A stretch of 64,000 nucleotides of DNA from Lindgomyces ingoldianus (Eukaryota; Ascomycota; Dothideomycetes; Pleosporales; Lindgomycetaceae): contig NW_022985200.1 in the NCBI RefSeq assembly GCF_010093535.1, positions 293,871 through 357,870 on the forward strand, in the 5' to 3' direction. This document shows positions 58,432 through 64,000 of this stretch, one piece after another. The notes under the pieces were generated by a model, which worked only from the letters and a program-made list of their open reading frames with translations, had not been told where the DNA came from and did not search any database. Each line of letters begins with the position of its first letter. Position 1 is the stretch's first letter. The position numbers and the translations under genes were made by a program.

Positions 58432-59173
58432 ATGTACACCATGGTTCACAACAAAATCGACCACAAGTTTGCACTCAAATTTTTTGACTGGGATACCAAA
58501 GAGAATCATCAGCGTGAGTTATGGTCCATGTGTTGTCCCCATTCCTTTAGCTAACCATTCTGTAGCGTGCATCAAGTTATCATTCTTCTTCAAAAAGCTT
58601 CCGGACGTCGACGATGACCATTTTCAAATGCACTACAATCATGTCCATGCAGATCTGACAGTTGCTTCCAAGGAGTTCAATGTTGTCAAGATCCAAAGAT
58701 ATGTTCAGGTACACAAGGTTTCTCGCTTATGGTTATCTGTAGGTTAACTTTTCCGAGCTTTACCAAAGCCCAAAGATGAAAGAGAAGATTAGGTCGCTTG
58801 GTATGGAACTTCTCGACTACGATGCCTGCTCTCAGATCTGGGTGAAGTCTTGGGACGACTGGGAAAGGTTCTTTTCGAGCCCAGAATACGCTGCCAGTAA
58901 GGCCGAGATCATAGAGACCTAGACCCCAGCTAAATTGGCGAAAGCATTATTGCCAGATGCAGACCACTTCATGGACATCAAAGGAGGTATCAGGGTAATG
59001 GCTGGGTTAGTCCTCCACCCCTCCCGAGACTTTTCCCACTGCAATAACTTGAATTTGATCTGCCATTCATTGTGAAAGAAATTTCACTGATATCTGACAA
59101 TAGACACGATATGATTGCGTTTGGAAAAGCCATTCCAGATTGCGATGTGAAGGATGGAATCACTCGTTCTTGA
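58432..59173 (+). CDS. EthD-domain protein with ultra-short introns (or nonsense mutation)
   Basis: EthD (ferredoxin-like, dimeric alpha-beta barrel) proteins occur in catabolic and secondary-metabolic clusters; their biochemical role is mostly unknown. Conserved blocks CIKLSFFFKKLPDVDDDHF, HVHADLTVASKEFNVVKIQRYVQ, SLGMELLDYDACSQIWVKSW and PDADHFMDIKGGIRVMAG define the gene. Best model: exons 58432-58513, 58566-58708, 58743-58896, 58930-59005, 59104-59173, 174 aa. It needs introns of only 34 bp (58709-58742) and 33 bp (58897-58929). If the 33 bp piece is retained, an in-frame TAG at 58920-58922 stops the protein before its conserved C-terminus. Start: Met at 58432; Met at 58354 or 58441 are possible. 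It is either functional with minimal introns or a young pseudogene. Confidence 0.72.
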
Positions 59174-59730
59174 GTAGCCTCTATGTTCTGGACTTTGGCT
59201 GCCAAGTAAGGCGATGCTCAAATGTTCGTAGCGACAAAATGAAATACCTGTGTTTCGGTCTAAATTCCTAGTACCTGACAAGTCAAAACTGTCCTCTCGT
59301 CGACCAATCGCGTGATTGGCCTCACAAATTTTTAGGGGTAGCACTTACAAAAGAGTGTCCTCATCCATCGGGTTCACGAACCCTGTGCCTGGGTAAAGAA
59401 AGCCGGATCAGCTTGAAATTCGACGTTTTCCTAATGCGGAATGGCCCAAAATATACCCTACAAGATCCCCAGTTGGGGTGTGAAGTCCACACCTGCAGCG
59501 CCTACCAGCCCGGGCCCAGAAGCAGTCTAAATCCTAGATATAATTTTTAGTCTAGTATCGTTTCCAAGGTGCGGGGGCTCGGTTCCATGTAGGACGCGGA
59601 ACAGGGCTTAGTTTTAGGGTCGGCCCAAGATGCATAATATGAGGTATTCGCTTGCTCTTAGTAATGAAAGGACTGCAGCTAGAATATCCATTGATTTCCT
59701 CTTTGTGGCTACTATCATCTCATCTTCATA
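59174..59730. other. Intergenic region upstream of the transporter gene
   Basis: 557 bp, no gene. The promoter of the MFS gene must lie here; TTATAATG words occur near the start codon but no convincing TATA box was found. Confidence 0.45.
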
Positions 59731-61741
59731 ATGGCAGTCGAAGAGTTCCGAGATGGCATTCAATGCTCTATGTCGAGTGAAAAGCATAACATTAAGAAGG
59801 TCGAGCAAGTTCTAGATTCTCCACTACAAGAAATGTTGGAGACAGTAAGCGGGGATGCTGTTACTATCACTTGGAAGACGTGGGCAGTTATCTTCGTAAG
59901 TCCCCCTTGACTCAAACGGCGAGCTCGGGCTCACGAGTTTCTTAGGTATTATCCTCAACGTTCGGTCTCAGTTTCTGGCCAGTTCCAACCACTGCTGCAC
60001 TCCAGACCAAGCTCGCGACTGCGTTCGGTGACCCGACTTCCTCGGCCTGGTATGTTCCTGCATATACGACTGGAAACGCGATAGGCTTCTTGATAGCCGG
60101 CGCAAATTCTGACTTGTTTGGGCGTCGACCATTCCTCCTTTTCGGTAATGTCACTTGTTGTATGGGATTCATTGTCATTGCGACTGCGCACGGAGCATCG
60201 CAATTCACTGCTGGACTTGCGATTACCGGTTTTGGAGGTGGATTTTGTCAGGTATTAATGCGCCAACTCCCAATTTTGCGCCCTTAAATGACAAGTATCT
60301 AGATGGCAATGTGCTCAATCCCTGAGCTGCTTCCAAACAAGTACCGCCACATCGGTATATGTTTATCTGATGGCTTTATCTTTATCATCGTTATCATTGG
60401 GCCTATTGTTGGGAGGGTAAGTTGATGCCGGCACGTGTGTGTTTCCATGAAATTAACCACCAGTTTAGTACGCCATCGACAATGGGGATTGGAAGTACAT
60501 CTACTGGGGTGGCTTCATCGCTCAGTTCTTCTCCCTTGCAGCGCTCTTCGCGTTCTACAAGCCTCCGAAGCATCCGAAGGGTATTCCATGGCATGAAGCC
60601 TACAAAGGGCTCGACTACGTCGGGGCAGCAATCATCATTCCTGGAATTTGTTTAGCGCTGGTTGGTATTATTAACACCACGGTATGTTTCCCATTTGGCT
60701 TTTCTCTCGCTACATAGAGCTAACTACCTCTAGTATAAAGCCAGTGACGACGTTACAGTCGTTGCTCCAATGGCTGTAGGCTTCGTTCTAATTGCTGCGT
60801 TCGGAATCTGGGAAACTGTCTCGAATATTCCGCATAAGCTTTGCCCGCCGCATCTCTTCCGCTCTAAAAATGGTCGTGAATTTACTGCCCCGTTCATAGT
60901 GGCCTTCATCGTCACGATGTTTTACTACTCTGTCAACATAATATGGCCTACAATGGTCAATGTCTTCTACATCACGCCCACGACCTCGAGGAGCACGGAA
61001 TTGCTACTTACCCTACCGCCAAATGTGGGACTCGTGACTGGAGCCTGTCTTTTGATTGCGTTTGGAAATGTCTTCAAGCGTTGGTACTGGACTCTGATTA
61101 TTTCTTGGACTGGTATGACACTCTTTGGGGCCCTCATGGGTCTGTGTACTCCTTTCAACAAGGGGCTGATGATTACCCTCTGTTGTATCAATGCAAGTAA
61201 GTGACCTCCGTAACACACTAGAAGCTTACGGCGATGCTGATGCTGAACAGCATTCTTCGGCTGGGCACAGTACGAGAGTGTGGCTTTCACCCAACTAGGA
61301 GTACCACAACAAGATCTCGGATTCTCAGGTGGTCTCGCAGGCATGGCTCGCTACGCAGGTGGTTCTCTTGCTGTCGCAATCTACACCACTATTCTTACCA
61401 ACACTCAAACTACGCGCGCGGCTGCCACCCTACCAAAAGCTGCAATTGCAGCCGGAATGACTCCCGAAAACGCGCAAAAGCTCCTCGCTGCATTCCCCCT
61501 CGGAGGTCAAGCCATTGCATCCGTTCCTGGGACGACTGCGGAGGCACTCGCTGCTGCAGGCCTCGCATTCAAATGGAGTTATGCTCATGGGTTGAAGATC
61601 GTTGCGCTAAGTTCGTTGAGTTTCGGTCTATTGGGGCTGATTTGTTGCTTCTTGTGTGAGGATTTGACACCGAAGATGACGAATAAGACAGAAGTATTCC
61701 TGGAGAATGATGTTTACGCTGAGAAGAACGAGTTCCATTGA
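59731..61741 (+). CDS. MFS transporter of the TRI12-like (DHA2, 14-TM) group
   Basis: 583 aa multi-spanning membrane protein. Six exons: 59731-59895, 59946-60251, 60303-60416, 60469-60681, 60734-61196, 61251-61741; introns 50-54 bp. About 55 cytosolic residues precede the first membrane segment (FGLSFWPVPTTAAL). The loop 2-3 motif reads GANSDLFGRRPFLL (G-x-x-x-D-x-x-G-R-R-x). The extended order of hydrophobic segments, with WPTMVNVFY and FGWAQYESVAFTQLGVPQQDLG in the second half, matches fungal 14-TM proton antiporters of the TRI12/siderophore group. Such proteins export or import small metabolites at the plasma membrane. The substrate cannot be predicted. It sits among catabolic genes, so uptake or efflux of their substrate is plausible. 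Confidence 0.9.
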
Positions 61742-62817
61742 TTAAATGCATTACAATATTGGTTGCTGGACACCGTGTAGCTATATTATATCGGTAATAT
61801 AGGATTCAGTCTGCGGGATTTCGAAGGTGGTAGGAATCATAGTTTCGAGGAATTACGTTCTCCTCTTACGTTCTTTCAAAATGCCCTTTACGGGAACATA
61901 CAGGGATAATTCACTCATAAGGAGCAAAAAAGTTCACCTGAAATGGGAAGGTTGAGATACAGCATTACCAAGATGGGGGAGGCATTGGTGATGCAATCTT
62001 CGTGAATCGGGTATTGAGCATGAGCCCCCTTTACAGTGGAAGTTATAGCCAGTACAGTAACTGAAATTCACTTAATTGCTGTATGGTATGCTTTGATGTC
62101 TTGTTACCACGATCGAATGGCCTGTCGGCCTCTCAAAACGTGCTTATTAGGAAGATAGATACTTTTCTGCATCATCATGACGGACCGGAGAGTGAAAACT
62201 TTACCGAACAGTACAGATCCCAAACCTTCTCTTCATCACTTGAAACTCGTATTCGCAATTTGGCTTCAATACAAGGATATTGGTGGCATCAATACATATG
62301 ATTTCTAAGCATCCAGATGTGAGAACACTATTTCGAAATTCTCTCTTCATAGTGTTTACCGAATTCACGCGACTCATGCGATGATCTGCTGCATCGAGTC
62401 ATTCCCGATCTGATGCCTGTGTCACGCGAGTCGAGAAAGCGGGGAAAGCCCGAGCTCCACCGGAGACTCAACGGCTAACTTTTACCCTGGACGAGTGCTG
62501 TGTGGGGACGGCTGATAATCTGCTCCCATCGCAATCCGTTCCGCTTCGTTTCATTTTGAAAGTATATGCGTATTTTACTACTGACTTATAGTAACCCTAC
62601 ATAGAGGTGTAGGAGGAAGTCTGGAGAAGCTTAAGCAATGTTCTGGGGTAGCTAGAGTAGAACCCGGACATGTGCTTCCTTTCTCTTGCTGAGCTATAGA
62701 GTTTGATTTGGCGGGTATTTAAATGCTGCGCATGGGGAGGTAGATGGAAAATGTTCGAATTTTCAAATCCCCTTGTTTTGACACTCACACTTCCGCTCTC
62801 TAGACAACGGCATCACA
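61742..62817. other. Intergenic region
   Basis: 1.08 kb without a supported gene. It contains the transporter 3' end and, near 62716, a TATA-like box for the next gene. A 72-codon frame at 62083 shows no recognisable features. Confidence 0.5.
62716..62723 (+). promoter_or_regulatory. TATA-like box of the PRISE-type reductase gene
   Basis: TATTTAAA 102 bp before the ATG at 62818, with a short leader; a fitting core promoter position. Confidence 0.5.
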
Positions 62818-64000
62818 ATGTCTAAATCTGCTCTGGTATTCGGCGCCTCGGGTGTCACAGGCTGGTCCTTCGTCAACGAGCTTCTGAACGACTATCCCAA
62901 GAAAGGTATCTGGGGCAAAGTCCACGCATTAACTAATCGCCCTCTTTCGCAGAAGCAATCGCAATGGCCTGACGATCCACGATTGAATATCGTATCTGGA
63001 GTCGACCTTCTCAAAGGCGCTCAGGAGGATCTCGAGGCAATTCTAAAGGAAAAAATCAAGGGCATTGAGGATGTCACACATGTTTACTATTTGGCCTATA
63101 AAGCTAGCACAGATCTCCAGAAAGAGCTGGTAGAGGCGGTTGCAATGTTTAAGAGGAGTATAATTGCGATGGACCGCCTTTCGATGAAGCTTGAATTCGT
63201 GGTGCTGCAGACTGGGGCGAAGATGTGTAAGTAAACCTCCTACTAATTTCCCGGAAGAAACTGGAACCGAATAGTAGCTGATGAATGATGTAGATGGATG
63301 CCATCTACTCGAAAACCACCCAACAGACTACCTCCACGTCCCCCACAAAGAATCTCAACCGCGGCTCAAACAACCCTACCATGACATGCTCTTTTACCAC
63401 CCGCAACTTGATTGGATCACCGAGTACGCGAAAGAGAAGTCCTGGTCATGGTGCGATACTCGCCCCGATATAATCATCGGATTCGTTCCAAACCAGAACT
63501 TTTACTCCTTGGGTACTGTTGTTGGGATCTATTTGTCGCTGTGGCGTGAGGTAGAGGGCGAAGGATCAGAGTGTCCTTTCCCAGGCACAGAGAAGAGTTG
63601 GGTTGCAAAAAGTATCGACAGTTCCTCCGACATGATTTCGCGTCAAACTCTTCATCTCTCCCTTTCCTCTTCCACAGAAAAGGGGGGTGGGTACAACGTC
63701 GCCGATGCTAAATACCCATCAACCTGGTCCACTAAATGGCCGACACTCTGCTCATATTTTGGCCTCAGGGGCACCGGGCCAGTCTCTAATCCTCCAGAAA
63801 TTAGAAAGTATATCAAGGAGCATATGGACACATGGGAAAAGCTAGAGCGAGAGAAGGAGTTACAAACTGGACATGCAGATTCTCCGAAGATTTTCCCAGG
63901 GTTTGAGTACTTTTTAATGACACAGTTCGATTTTGATAGGCATTATGATATGACCAAGATGTATAGGACTGGATTTACGGAGGAGAGGAATACGGCACAG
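62818..64000 (+). CDS. PRISE-type atypical SDR reductase (3' end outside window)
   Basis: NAD(P)H-dependent reductase related to plant progesterone 5-beta-reductase/iridoid synthase (PRISE) proteins, which reduce enone double bonds. Exon 62818-63226, intron 63227-63293 (67 bp), exon 63294 to at least 64000; 372 residues are visible and the frame is still open at the window edge. The cofactor motif GASGVTG is at residues 9-15. THVYYLAYKA and LQTGAKMYG match the family's central strands, with the Lys of the active site in TGAKMY. The region of the plant catalytic Tyr reads NQNFYSLGT, and WSWCDTRPDIIIGF precedes it. Fungal members often sit in secondary-metabolite or catabolic clusters. Substrate unknown. 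Confidence 0.85.

Noticed and set aside
61234..61659. 141-codon plus-strand frame
   Set aside because: Out-of-frame shadow of the last exon of the MFS transporter.
59731..61741. Evidence of a trichothecene biosynthesis cluster because of the TRI12-like transporter
   Set aside because: The family name comes from one member; no terpene synthase or other pathway gene is present in the window.

Overview
This window comes from a filamentous ascomycete (Pezizomycotina). The evidence is short spliceosomal introns (mostly 49-127 bp, GT...AG), typical fungal protein families, and a large repeat block carrying the C-to-T (CA to TA) signature of repeat-induced point mutation (RIP). I cannot place it below subphylum from sequence alone. 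The window has two compartments with a border near 28.3-28.7 kb.

Region 1, about 1-28,300, is AT-rich and holds no intact host gene. It is a nested graveyard of transposons. Two related families of Fot1/pogo-like (Tc1/mariner, TA target site) DNA transposons dominate. Family A is about 1.84 kb with ends ACGTACCTAAC..., family B about 1.87 kb with ends ACGTACTT.... Into these are inserted further DNA transposons, a 1.1 kb inverted-repeat (fold-back) derivative of family B present in two copies, a 4.4 kb RIP-damaged Gypsy-like LTR element with gag and protease remnants but no visible reverse transcriptase, a 603 bp miniature LTR element with two 152 bp LTRs, and two solo LTRs of 310 and 318 bp that are hardly mutated. 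Exact target-site duplications make the insertion order readable. Four tandem arrays (10, 30, 22 and 22 bp units) lie between them.

Region 2, 28.7-51 kb, is ordinary gene-dense euchromatin. It holds dom34/pelota, an unknown basic protein with a PIF1-helicase 2B-like segment, an SDR and a Baeyer-Villiger type monooxygenase, a small DUF7053-like protein, an unknown glycine-zipper protein, a double cyclic-nucleotide-binding/F-box/LRR protein, the exosome subunit Ski6/Rrp41 and an ERCC6L2-like SNF2 ATPase. Dom34 and Ski6 both belong to RNA surveillance.

Region 3, 51-64 kb, reads like a catabolic neighbourhood: an APH-type kinase and an ACAD10/11-type acyl-CoA dehydrogenase as adjacent separate genes (fused into one protein in animals), an HSL-type esterase, a zinc alcohol dehydrogenase, an EthD-domain protein, a 14-TM-class MFS transporter and a PRISE-type reductase cut by the window end. 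The APH/ACAD pair suggests hydroxy-acyl-CoA breakdown. A BVMO-esterase-ADH-kinase-ACAD route for lactones or hydroxy acids is a speculative but testable reading.

Gene models were built by hand from conserved protein continuity and splice sites. All multi-exon models given keep an open frame, and exon coordinates are in the entries.
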